A stretch of 5,174 nt of DNA from an uncultured Alphaproteobacteria bacterium (lineage in GTDB: Bacteria > Pseudomonadota > Alphaproteobacteria > Rickettsiales > UBA1997), in the NCBI GenBank assembly GCA_903898475.1, contig CAIUFU010000142.1, positions 1-5,174 on the forward strand, written 5' to 3'. The first letter of the stretch is position 1. Each line of letters begins with the position of its first letter. Shown piece by piece: positions 1 to 5,174 of this stretch. A program made the translations under genes and the position numbers. The notes under the pieces were generated by a model. It was not told the DNA's origin, ran no database searches, and worked only from the letters and a program-made list of their open reading frames with translations.

Positions 1-2008
1 ATAGAAAACCGCATTCAACGCCACCAAGCTCTCTCACGTTGGCTTTTTGAGATATTTGAGAAATTAATGTTACTAATGCGTCAGGGCTGGATCTTTCGTC
101 GGTAATTTCTGTTTTGGATCTGTCTGTATTGTTGCGATATAAGCCAACAGAGCCATCTTCTTTTATGGCTAAATGCATTACTCGACCTTCTGAATTTGTA
201 TATTCAAGGTAAGGGCTTTTTGAAAATGGGCTAAATCCAAAAGCTAAATTCTGATCACTTGGTTTAGATTGGTCCTGAAGTTCAGTTGAAATCGGCAAGT
301 AGAACCTGCCAGACTCATCTTTTGCTATAAAACGATTTAGGTCTTCACGATTTTCTAGAAGAGTGCAGAGAGAGCCAAGTAAAATGGTTGGAAGACATTT
401 GTTATGCACCGGTGCCTGAGTTGCCGTGGTAGTTTCTGAGGAGATCGGAGCCACTCTTTTTTTCGAAAATCTTTCCACAAAGCTAAACCCTCTTCTACCC
501 ACTGCCTCAACTGGTGCAGCTACAGGAGCCTCATTTGTAACAGCTACAGCTACAGTGCTTTGATGAAAAACCGAAGAATCGACAATATTTGGATTAGCCC
601 CAGCTCTGATCAAATTACCAATCGTTTCAAGATTAGAATTTTCTTGAGAATGTTTAATGGTTGCCCAATGAAGCGGAGTGTTTCCATTGGCGTCGACCTG
701 ATTGATACTAGATCCAACAAAGGGAATCAGTCTTGCCGCAAGGTCTCTTAAATTAGGATTTGATGCCGCAACACTAAAGGGTGTTTTGAAGTGAAAGGCA
801 TCACCAGCAAGCGCTAATTCTTGTATTTGAGTTGAAGTTAATGTGTTGCAAAGTACTTCAAGAAATTCATTAGCTTTTGCAATTGATCGCTGATCTTGAG
901 CTGATTCAACCAAGTGATGCAAAATATTTCTGCCATTTTCATCAACTAATTCTCGAGATACGTTTTTTTCGACGGCATGTGTTAGTAAAAATTCTCCAAA
1001 CAAATTTGGATCTTCTATCGAAAATAAAATTTTGGTTAAGAGAGAGTTTTTATTTCGGGTTAATTCTTCAACTGCCATTTTTCCAGGCCCTGAAGTTGCT
1101 TCAACATTAGCGCCAGCGGAAATGTTATTAAAAAATTTATCACCCTTGCTGTAAACCCCAGCGCTTGCTATTCCTGATGGAAGAGTGCCTCTGTTTACAG
1201 AAATCTGTTTGCTTCTGCCATTTAAAAAAACATCAACGCCATTGGTAGAAATTAATTTATTACCATCTGCCTTTTCTGGGACAAATTCCATTAAATCCCT
1301 TAGTTCTGAAACAGAGATATCTGCAACTGGAAGATCTGCAATTGGCAGAGGTGCTTGAGGGATTTCTATCTGAGGTTGATCTTGGGCCGGAAATATGCTG
1401 CCCAAAGCTGCGGTTTGAACAAGCCCAGTTGAAGCACTTCTGCTTTTGAAGAAATCGGTTAAATTTCGAAAGGTAGAAATAATGTTTTGGCCATTTTGAG
1501 TAATTGCACCTTCCGACACCTCTCTTATCGAATCATCAGAGTCTGGTAATAATGGATTACCATTTGCGTCTCTCATACCAAAAGACTCAATAACATCTCT
1601 TTTGGCTAAAAATATTTTTCCATCAATTGCGCGAACTACAGAGTCAGATTTGATCCCAAATTCAGAATCATTGTGCGAAGATTTAAATCCCAAATATCCA
1701 GCAACGGAACCATCGGGATTTTTTATGTAGAGTGCATCAGCTGAAGAAGATCCAAATCCGGCAGGTCGATGACTTGTCGAAAAATGCACCAAAGTTTGTC
1801 CAGTTGGAAGAAGGGCTTCTTCTTTAAGGCACCAACTACGAACTCCACGAGCCCAATAAGACCCAACTGGAATTCCAGAAATATAATCCAGTTGTTCGCG
1901 GCTGATAAGTTGTTGATCACCACAAGGTATTGCTAGCCTTGCTAGATCGGTTTGAGTGGCAAGAGATTGAAATTCATTTCTAGTGGTAGTCAGTTGAGAT
2001 CTGCTCAT
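1..2008 (-). CDS. Large ankyrin-repeat protein, C-terminus beyond window (partial)
   Basis: An open frame of 669 codons without a stop runs from ATG at 2008 to the window edge. I checked it codon by codon. Residues about 290-477 hold a degenerate ankyrin array. The clearest unit is NGNTPLHWA (441-449) followed by LIRAGANPNIVD (466-477), with an extended loop between. Weaker units are SAGANVEA (297-304), DENGRNILHHLV (356-367) and KTPFSVAA (408-415). Residues 1-200 and 520-669 match no family I know. A Pro/Ala/Asp linker (about 212-230), a Val/Ala/Pro linker (485-503) and a basic patch (504-518) separate the blocks. No signal peptide or membrane segment is visible. The start lies 16 bp after the exonuclease stop and has no clear Shine-Dalgarno. 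Arginine codons are mostly AGA, unlike hisB, nagZ and the exonuclease gene, which suggests transfer. Ankyrin repeats bind proteins; a host-directed effector role is inference. Confidence 0.85.
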   Translation of the reverse strand, partial: MSRSQLTTTRNEFQSLATQTDLARLAIPCGDQQLISREQLDYISGIPVGSYWARGVRSWCLKEEALLPTGQTLVHFSTSHRPAGFGSSSADALYIKNPDGSVAGYLGFKSSHNDSEFGIKSDSVVRAIDGKIFLAKRDVIESFGMRDANGNPLLPDSDDSIREVSEGAITQNGQNIISTFRNLTDFFKSRSASTGLVQTAALGSIFPAQDQPQIEIPQAPLPIADLPVADISVSELRDLMEFVPEKADGNKLISTNGVDVFLNGRSKQISVNRGTLPSGIASAGVYSKGDKFFNNISAGANVEATSGPGKMAVEELTRNKNSLLTKILFSIEDPNLFGEFLLTHAVEKNVSRELVDENGRNILHHLVESAQDQRSIAKANEFLEVLCNTLTSTQIQELALAGDAFHFKTPFSVAASNPNLRDLAARLIPFVGSSINQVDANGNTPLHWATIKHSQENSNLETIGNLIRAGANPNIVDSSVFHQSTVAVAVTNEAPVAAPVEAVGRRGFSFVERFSKKRVAPISSETTTATQAPVHNKCLPTILLGSLCTLLENREDLNRFIAKDESGRFYLPISTELQDQSKPSDQNLAFGFSPFSKSPYLEYTNSEGRVMHLAIKEDGSVGLYRNNTDRSKTEITDERSSPDALVTLISQISQKANVRELGGVECGFL
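590..688 (-). other. Best-preserved ankyrin repeat (residues 441-473)
   Basis: The translated residues 441-449 read NGNTPLHWA, the canonical first helix of an ankyrin repeat (G-TPLH-A). Residues 466-473 read LIRAGANP, the canonical second helix and turn (LL-GA-PN). The stretch between them is a little longer than in the 33-residue consensus. This is the strongest evidence for the family; the other repeats of the array are degenerate. Confidence 0.85.
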
Positions 2009-2024
2009 AAATATAATTAATTGA

Positions 2025-2636
2025 TTAGTGAGAAAAAATATCTCCCGAGCCAAAGCACTGTAAATCAAGTTTGACTCGGGTTGGTAAGAATTTTAAACAA
2101 GCTTGAAAAATTGCAGTGCGATCTTCACGCGCCAGCATCACATCAAGTTTTTCTTTTAATCTGTGCAAATGCAAAACGTCGGACGCGGCGTAATCTAATT
2201 GTTTTTCGGTGATTTCAGCATTGCCCCAATCTGAAGATTGTTGTTTTTTCGACAAATCGATTCCCAAAAGTTCGTCGCAAAGAGATTTTAATCCGTGAGC
2301 GTCAGTGTAGGTGCGAACTAGCTTGGAAGCGATTTTGGTGCAGTAAATATTTTTCACCTCAACCTTCAAATAATATTGTAAAGCGGCGAGATCAAATCGT
2401 GCGAAGTGGAAAATTTTTTCAATTTTTTCGTCAGCTAAAATTTTGCGTAAATTTGGCGCGTCATATTTTCCTTGTTCAAATTGCACAAGGTGCGCGTCGC
2501 CATTGCCGTCAGAAATTTGAATCAGGCACAAACGATCACGAATGATGTTGAGGCCAATGGTTTCTGAGTCTACGGCGATTGATTTTGTGAATTTTACGTC
2601 GGCTGGTAAATCATTTTTGTGCAGGAAGTTGGCCAT
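2025..2636 (-). CDS. Ribonuclease D-type 3'-5' exonuclease, short alphaproteobacterial form
   Basis: The 203-residue protein is a DnaQ/RNase D-fold exonuclease of the DEDDy class, expected to remove nucleotides from 3' ends with two metal ions in the cytoplasm. Motif I is VDSET with Asp23 and Glu25, motif II is HFARFDLAAL with Asp82, and motif III is YAASD with Tyr149 and Asp153, so all catalytic residues are present. It ends soon after the exonuclease domain and lacks the HRDC domains of E. coli RNase D (about 375 residues). The tail, with LPTR, LDL and DIFSH, matches the compact form I associate with alphaproteobacteria, so the gene looks complete. It starts at ATG 2636 without a clear Shine-Dalgarno and ends in TAA. 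It lies 146 bp after nagZ and 16 bp before the ankyrin gene. Whether RNA (tRNA maturation, as for RNase D) or DNA is the main substrate cannot be told from sequence. Confidence 0.9.
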   Translation of the reverse strand: MANFLHKNDLPADVKFTKSIAVDSETIGLNIIRDRLCLIQISDGNGDAHLVQFEQGKYDAPNLRKILADEKIEKIFHFARFDLAALQYYLKVEVKNIYCTKIASKLVRTYTDAHGLKSLCDELLGIDLSKKQQSSDWGNAEITEKQLDYAASDVLHLHRLKEKLDVMLAREDRTAIFQACLKFLPTRVKLDLQCFGSGDIFSH

Positions 2637-2661
2637 TTTTATTTGCGGTAAATTTTAAAAG

Positions 2662-2703
2662 TTACTTGCTGGACGGGGTTTGTAACCCCGTCCACAGGTT
2701 CAT
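2662..2703 (-). other. Possible 13-residue leader ORF spanning the palindrome
   Basis: On the minus strand an ATG at 2703 opens 13 codons (MNLWTGLQTPSSK) and stops at TAA 2664-2662, 25 bp before the exonuclease start. It runs through the palindrome at 2670-2694. A weak AGG lies about 11 bases upstream of the ATG. An ORF this short is expected often by chance, and nothing in the peptide suggests a known attenuator, so it is listed only as a candidate. Confidence 0.12.
2670..2694. repeat. Perfect 10-bp palindrome with 5-base loop
   Basis: TGGACGGGGT at 2670-2679 and ACCCCGTCCA at 2685-2694 are perfect reverse complements around the loop TTGTA. The stem is GC-rich and stands out in AT-rich surroundings. 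Neither strand has a T-run right after the stem, so it does not look like a standard intrinsic terminator. It lies in the nagZ-exonuclease gap. It could be a REP-like element, an mRNA-stabilising hairpin after nagZ, or a protein-binding site. GACGGGGT recurs at 4387-4394 in the sod-hisB gap. Confidence 0.65.
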
Positions 2704-2782
2704 TGCTATTTTGCCTGAACGTGAAGACGGTATTGCAAATCCCTTCTTGCTCAGAGTCAAGTTGGCGCGCTAATTATTTAAG

Positions 2783-3742
2783 TTATTTCGTAAACCTTTC
2801 CCAAAACGCGTCAGTCAATTGAGGAAGTGCCGAGTTAATCTCAACCATCTCATCCATCTTGCCATTGCAGTGCAAAACTAAATCGCATCCCGCAGCTAAA
2901 ATATCTTTCGACTTCTGCGAAAAACTTCCTTTCAACGCCTTCATCGAAACGTCGTCGCTCATTAAAATATTTTCAAAACCAATCTCTTCGCGAATCAATT
3001 TAATGGCGCTAAATGAAGTTGTGGCGCAGTTCATTTTGTCGATTGCGGTGAATAAAATGTGAGCAGTCATTGCGAATTTTTGGTCGCGCAATTTGGTGAA
3101 AGTGACAAAATCGGTTTTGCGTAATTCGTCCAAAGAGCATTCAACAACTGGTAATTCCAAATGGCTGTCTGACGTGCCGCGTCCGTGACCGGGAATATGT
3201 TTAATTACTGGATAAACTCCTTCGCTTAAAAGCCCTTCGCAAACTTTTTGGCCTAAATCTGCAACTTGCAAAGCGTCTTTGCCGTAAGCGCGGTCACCAA
3301 TTACGGCGTGGGTTTTTTCGGTTAAAATATCAAGCACTGGTGCACAATCTACGTTGAAACCAACTTCAACTAATTCGCGGGCGATTTCTTGAAAATTTTT
3401 GAAAAGTTCAATGCGGGCTTGCTCGGGATTATTTTGGTAAAGATCGGCAAAATATTGCCCCGCTGGATAGGTTTTCCACTCAGGTGCTTTAAGGCGCGCC
3501 ACGCGTCCGCCTTCTTGATCAACTAACATCAAAACTTCGCCACCCATTACTTCACGAATTGAATCGGTAAGTTTTTTTACCTGCTCTTTATTTTGCACAT
3601 TTCGTGCAAAAAGAATAAAACCAATCGCGCCATTTTTAGAGAAAAAATATTTTTCTTCGTCGGTGAGGGTAGTGCCAGAAACGCCGTAAATTACTGGTTT
3701 TGTGGCGTTTTTATTTTGCGAAATTTTGTGAAGCAAAGACAT
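2783..3742 (-). CDS. nagZ: Beta-N-acetylhexosaminidase NagZ (GH3)
   Basis: This 319-residue cytoplasmic enzyme removes N-acetylglucosamine from GlcNAc-anhydromuropeptides during peptidoglycan recycling. It is a single glycoside hydrolase family 3 TIM barrel of the usual NagZ length. Visible motifs are DQEGGRV (75-81), the KHIPGHG signature (181-187) with the flexible loop Asp192 and His194 forming the Asp-His acid/base pair, and MSDDVSM (261-267), whose Asp263 fits the nucleophile position. No signal peptide is seen, as expected. ATG 3742 is supported by AAAAGGAG at 3756-3763, inside the end of hisB; the 13-base spacing is rather long. The 5-bp gap to hisB suggests co-transcription and coupled translation. 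In many alphaproteobacteria nagZ is followed by scpA/scpB; that arrangement is absent here. NagZ products can influence AmpR-type beta-lactamase control in some bacteria, but nothing here shows such a link. Confidence 0.96.
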   Translation of the reverse strand: MSLLHKISQNKNATKPVIYGVSGTTLTDEEKYFFSKNGAIGFILFARNVQNKEQVKKLTDSIREVMGGEVLMLVDQEGGRVARLKAPEWKTYPAGQYFADLYQNNPEQARIELFKNFQEIARELVEVGFNVDCAPVLDILTEKTHAVIGDRAYGKDALQVADLGQKVCEGLLSEGVYPVIKHIPGHGRGTSDSHLELPVVECSLDELRKTDFVTFTKLRDQKFAMTAHILFTAIDKMNCATTSFSAIKLIREEIGFENILMSDDVSMKALKGSFSQKSKDILAAGCDLVLHCNGKMDEMVEINSALPQLTDAFWERFTK

Positions 3743-3747
3743 GAAAT

Positions 3748-4335
3748 TTACAAAACTCCTTTTGTTGAATTAATCGCATCCTTCTTTCTTTCGTCGATTG
3801 TGATTGCTTGGCGAAGTGCGCGCGCTGTGGCTTTGAAGCAAGATTCGATGATGTGGTGGTTGTTGAGACCGTAAAGATTTTCAATGTGCAAATTGCAGCC
3901 CAAGCTTTGCGCGAAAGCGAAAAACCATTCGCGGAAAAGTTCCGAGTCCATTTCGCCAATTTTGTCGCGTTTAAATTCGCAGTTAAAAATTGGATAAGCG
4001 CGGCCCGACAAATCGATGACGGCGCGAGTTAGCGTTTCATCCATTGGAACGTAAGAATGGCCAAAGCGCGTAATGCCTTTTTTATCACCCAATGCTTGCT
4101 TCACAGCTTCACCAATTGCCAGAGCGCAATCTTCGGTGGTGTGGTGAAAATCGATGTGCAGGTCACCTGCAACTTCCACCGAGATGTCGATTAAACTGTG
4201 GTGTGAAAGTTGCTCAATCATGTGGTTCAAAAAACCAATTCCGGTATTTACTTTGAATTGACCAGTACCGTCGAGATTTACTTCAACTTTGATTTTGGTT
4301 TCTTTGGTGTTGCGTTCGATTTTTGCTTGGCGCAT
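3748..4335 (-). CDS. hisB: Imidazoleglycerol-phosphate dehydratase HisB (monofunctional)
   Basis: HisB converts imidazole-glycerol phosphate to imidazole-acetol phosphate, the dehydration step of histidine synthesis, using two Mn ions in a 24-subunit cytoplasmic complex. The 195-residue length is that of the single-function enzyme, without the phosphatase domain fused in E. coli HisB. Metal ligands fit the family pattern: His38, His64-His65 and Glu68 in HHTTED, His150 in NLHIE, and His160-His161 and Glu164 in NNHHIIE. The C-terminus STKGVL is typical. Residue 37 is Asn where most members have Asp next to the metal-binding His (FLNHM against FLDHM). Start ATG 4335 has an A-rich leader but no Shine-Dalgarno. 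It lies between sod and nagZ rather than beside hisH, hisA or hisF, so it appears separated from a normal his cluster. Arginine codons are almost all CGC. Confidence 0.97.
   Translation of the reverse strand: MRQAKIERNTKETKIKVEVNLDGTGQFKVNTGIGFLNHMIEQLSHHSLIDISVEVAGDLHIDFHHTTEDCALAIGEAVKQALGDKKGITRFGHSYVPMDETLTRAVIDLSGRAYPIFNCEFKRDKIGEMDSELFREWFFAFAQSLGCNLHIENLYGLNNHHIIESCFKATARALRQAITIDERKKDAINSTKGVL
3756..3763 (-). promoter_or_regulatory. Shine-Dalgarno of nagZ inside hisB
   Basis: AAAAGGAG on the minus strand lies in the last codons of hisB and ends 13 bases before the nagZ ATG. It is one of only two clear Shine-Dalgarno sequences in the window. It fixes the nagZ start and suggests that ribosomes finishing hisB help initiate nagZ. 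Confidence 0.7.
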
Positions 4336-4348
4336 GGATTGTTTTTTT

Positions 4349-4394
4349 GTAAATTTTTACTTGTGACGAGATGAAACCCGCCATTCGACGGGGT
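4349..4394 (-). repeat. Leader segment sharing three motifs with the gap before the exonuclease gene
   Basis: Read on the minus strand, the sod-hisB gap holds ACCCCGTC (4394-4387), CAAGTA (4363-4358) and AAAATTTAC (4357-4349), then 13 bases to the hisB ATG. The gap before the exonuclease gene holds the same three words in the same order: ACCCCGTC (2679-2672 in the left arm region, the palindrome giving it on both strands), CAAGTA (2668-2663) and AAAATTTAC (2656-2648), then 11 bases to the ATG. The spacing between words differs. Here the ACCCCGTC region also forms a weak imperfect hairpin of 4-5 bp with 4376-4380. It may be a decayed repeat copy or a shared leader; chance similarity of AT-rich DNA is possible. 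Confidence 0.3.
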
Positions 4395-4402
4395 AACGAA
4401 TT

Positions 4403-5122
4403 TTACTTCAAATTCACCGCAACAAAATCCCAATTCACCAAGTGATTTAGGAAAGTGTCAATGTAAGTATGGCGAGCATTTTGGAAATCTAAGTAGTAAG
4501 CATGTTCCCAAACATCCATGGTCATCAAAGGCTTAGCGTTTGAAGTTAGAGGAGTTTCGGCATTACCAGTTTTAGTAACTTTCAATTTGCCATCTTCCAA
4601 AACTAACCAAGCCCAGCCTGATCCAAATTGAGTTGCGCCGGCATTTTTAAATTCCAAAACGAAATTTTCGTAAGAACCAAAATCTGATTCGATTTTAGCT
4701 AGAACCGCTCCAGTTGGTTTGCCGCCGCCATTTGGTTTCATTGAGTTCCAGTAGAAAGTGTGATTCCAAACTTGCGCTGAATTGTTGAAAATTCCGGCTT
4801 TGGTTTTATCGGCGTGAGAAATTTTAATGATTTCTTCCAAAGATTTTCCTTCAAGTTCGGTGCCGGCAATTAAGTTGTTCAAGTTAGTTACGTAAGCTTG
4901 GTGATGTTTGCCGTAGTGAAAATTGATGGTATTTTCTGAAATGTGTGGAGCTAGAGCGGTTCTTGCGTAAGGCAAGTTTGGTAATTCGATTTTTTGCATT
5001 TTTTCTCCGAGATTTTTAGGTTGAAAAGAAGAGCTGCCAGAAAATTTCAACTTGCATGAAGCGAGAAGAAAAGCGGCGGAAAGAAAGCTTGTTTTGATGA
5101 ATTTTCTTTTTGACATTTGCAT
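4403..5122 (-). CDS. sodB: Fe-type superoxide dismutase with putative Tat/lipoprotein signal
   Basis: The enzyme dismutates superoxide to oxygen and hydrogen peroxide. Numbered from TTG 5158, the metal ligands are His81 (FHYGKHH), His133 (WNHTFYW), Asp215 and His219 (DVWEHAYYLD). Gln129 in AQVWNH is the outer-sphere Gln typical of Fe enzymes. The catalytic part begins near residue 54 and is a normal 198 residues long. Before it sit about 40 extra residues: SKRKFIK (16-22), close to the Tat motif SRRxFLK but with Lys for the first Arg; a hydrophobic stretch (23-33); and lipobox LASC with Cys35, then a Ser-rich linker. This predicts a membrane-anchored periplasmic SOD. I chose ATG 5122; ATG 5116 is nearly equivalent. 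TTG 5158 adds residues before the basic n-region and is less likely. None of these upstream starts has a clear Shine-Dalgarno, whereas the internal ATG 4999 does, giving a possible cytosolic form. The gene ends in TAA, 67 bp before hisB. Confidence 0.93.
   Translation of the reverse strand: MQMSKRKFIKTSFLSAAFLLASCKLKFSGSSSFQPKNLGEKMQKIELPNLPYARTALAPHISENTINFHYGKHHQAYVTNLNNLIAGTELEGKSLEEIIKISHADKTKAGIFNNSAQVWNHTFYWNSMKPNGGGKPTGAVLAKIESDFGSYENFVLEFKNAGATQFGSGWAWLVLEDGKLKVTKTGNAETPLTSNAKPLMTMDVWEHAYYLDFQNARHTYIDTFLNHLVNWDFVAVNLK
4997..5008 (-). promoter_or_regulatory. Internal translation start of SOD with strong Shine-Dalgarno
   Basis: GGAG at 5008-5005 lies five bases before ATG 4999-4997 on the minus strand. 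This spacing is close to ideal and is the best ribosome site in the window. Starting here gives MQKIELPNLPYA, the usual N-terminus of cytosolic Fe-SOD, and 198 residues. It could be the only real start, or a second start that makes a cytosolic form beside an exported one. The signal-like coding sequence upstream argues for two products. Confidence 0.55.
5009..5116 (-). other. Signal peptide and linker coding segment of SOD
   Basis: From ATG 5116 the frame encodes a basic n-region (SKRKFIK), a hydrophobic core of about 11 residues and the lipobox LASC, whose Cys would be lipidated after cleavage by signal peptidase II. A short linker with GSSS follows before the catalytic domain. Lys, not Asp, follows the Cys, so by the E. 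coli Lol rule retention in the inner membrane is not demanded. The KR pair in place of RR makes Tat use possible but not certain; Sec is the alternative. Confidence 0.65.
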
Positions 5123-5129
5123 GCTTGGC

Positions 5130-5158
5130 AACTTAATTTTCGCGCTTTCCCAAGTCAA
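5130..5158 (-). promoter_or_regulatory. Weak candidate promoter for sod
   Basis: TTGACT at 5158-5153 is a good -35 match on the minus strand, preceded by an AT-rich stretch to the window edge. The hexamer 17 bases later, TAAGTT at 5135-5130, is a poor -10 match. Transcription would begin around 5123, next to the first ATG, so the exported form would be leaderless or nearly so while the internal start keeps its Shine-Dalgarno. The true promoter may lie outside the window. Confidence 0.2.
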
Positions 5159-5174
5159 TTATTCAATTAAAAAT

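Noticed and set aside
541..555. GTAGCT microrepeat as a tandem-repeat locus or CRISPR-like array
   Set aside because: There are only two to three copies of a 6-bp unit, in frame and encoding Val-Ala, so it is a low-complexity linker.
560..1110. Plus-strand open frames of 63 and 77 codons inside the ankyrin gene
   Set aside because: They lie antisense to a continuous 669-codon frame with recognisable ankyrin repeats, and their translations show no domain, signal or ribosome site.
1723..1923. Minus-strand 66-codon frame
   Set aside because: It is an out-of-frame shadow within the N-terminal part of the ankyrin gene, with no supporting motif.
3711..3959. Minus-strand 82-codon frame across the hisB-nagZ junction
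   Set aside because: It overlaps the end of hisB and start of nagZ in another frame and shows no protein features beyond a Ser/Ala/Lys-rich composition.
2859..4032. Plus-strand open frames antisense to nagZ and hisB (2859-3062, 3593-3874, 3808-4032)
   Set aside because: The opposite strand encodes complete, motif-verified enzymes; these frames arise from the codon bias of those genes.
4349..4360. GTAAAAATTTAC as an intrinsic terminator after sod
   Set aside because: The stem would be five AT-rich pairs with a two-base loop and would be followed by A-rich, not T-rich, sequence on the coding strand.
5123..5158. TTG at 5158 as the SOD start
   Set aside because: It adds 12 residues before the signal n-region, uses a rarer start codon, has no Shine-Dalgarno, and the TTGACT there reads better as a possible -35 box.

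Overview
The window carries five protein-coding genes, all read from the minus strand, so transcription runs from right to left: an Fe-type superoxide dismutase with an export-type N-terminus (4403-5122), hisB (3748-4335), nagZ (2783-3742), a short ribonuclease D-type exonuclease (2025-2636), and a large ankyrin-repeat gene that enters at 2008 and is still open at base 1. No tRNA, rRNA, CRISPR array, transposase or convincing intrinsic terminator was found. The longest intergenic stretch is 146 bp.

The organism looks like a fairly AT-rich alphaproteobacterium. The main clue is the RNase D-like protein: it has the compact form of about 200 residues with the C-terminal LPTR...LDL...DIF.H signature that I associate with alphaproteobacteria. 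The monofunctional 195-residue HisB and the SOD and NagZ sequences are consistent with this. A large ankyrin protein suggests a host- or protist-associated lifestyle, while hisB shows some amino-acid biosynthesis is retained, so a strongly reduced Rickettsia-like genome is less likely. The taxonomic call is inference.

Region by region: the right end encodes SOD, whose first ~40 residues look like a Tat/Sec lipoprotein signal (SKRKFIK, lipobox LASC). An ATG further in, preceded by a well-placed GGAG, would give an ordinary cytosolic SOD, so one gene may supply two compartments. A 67-bp gap leads to hisB, and nagZ follows after only 5 bp with its Shine-Dalgarno inside the hisB tail, so those two are probably translationally coupled. 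A 146-bp gap with a perfect 10-bp palindrome precedes the exonuclease gene, and 16 bp after its stop the ankyrin gene begins.

The first four genes are a mixed housekeeping set (oxidative defence, histidine synthesis, cell-wall recycling, RNA/DNA end processing) rather than one pathway. The ankyrin gene differs from hisB, nagZ and the exonuclease gene in codon use: arginine is mainly AGA/AGG (22 of 35 by hand count) against 3 of 31 in those three. It is the most accessory-looking part of the window; its N- and C-terminal parts match no family I recognise. The gaps before hisB and before the exonuclease gene share three short motifs in the same order, which may be a dispersed repeat or a common leader element.
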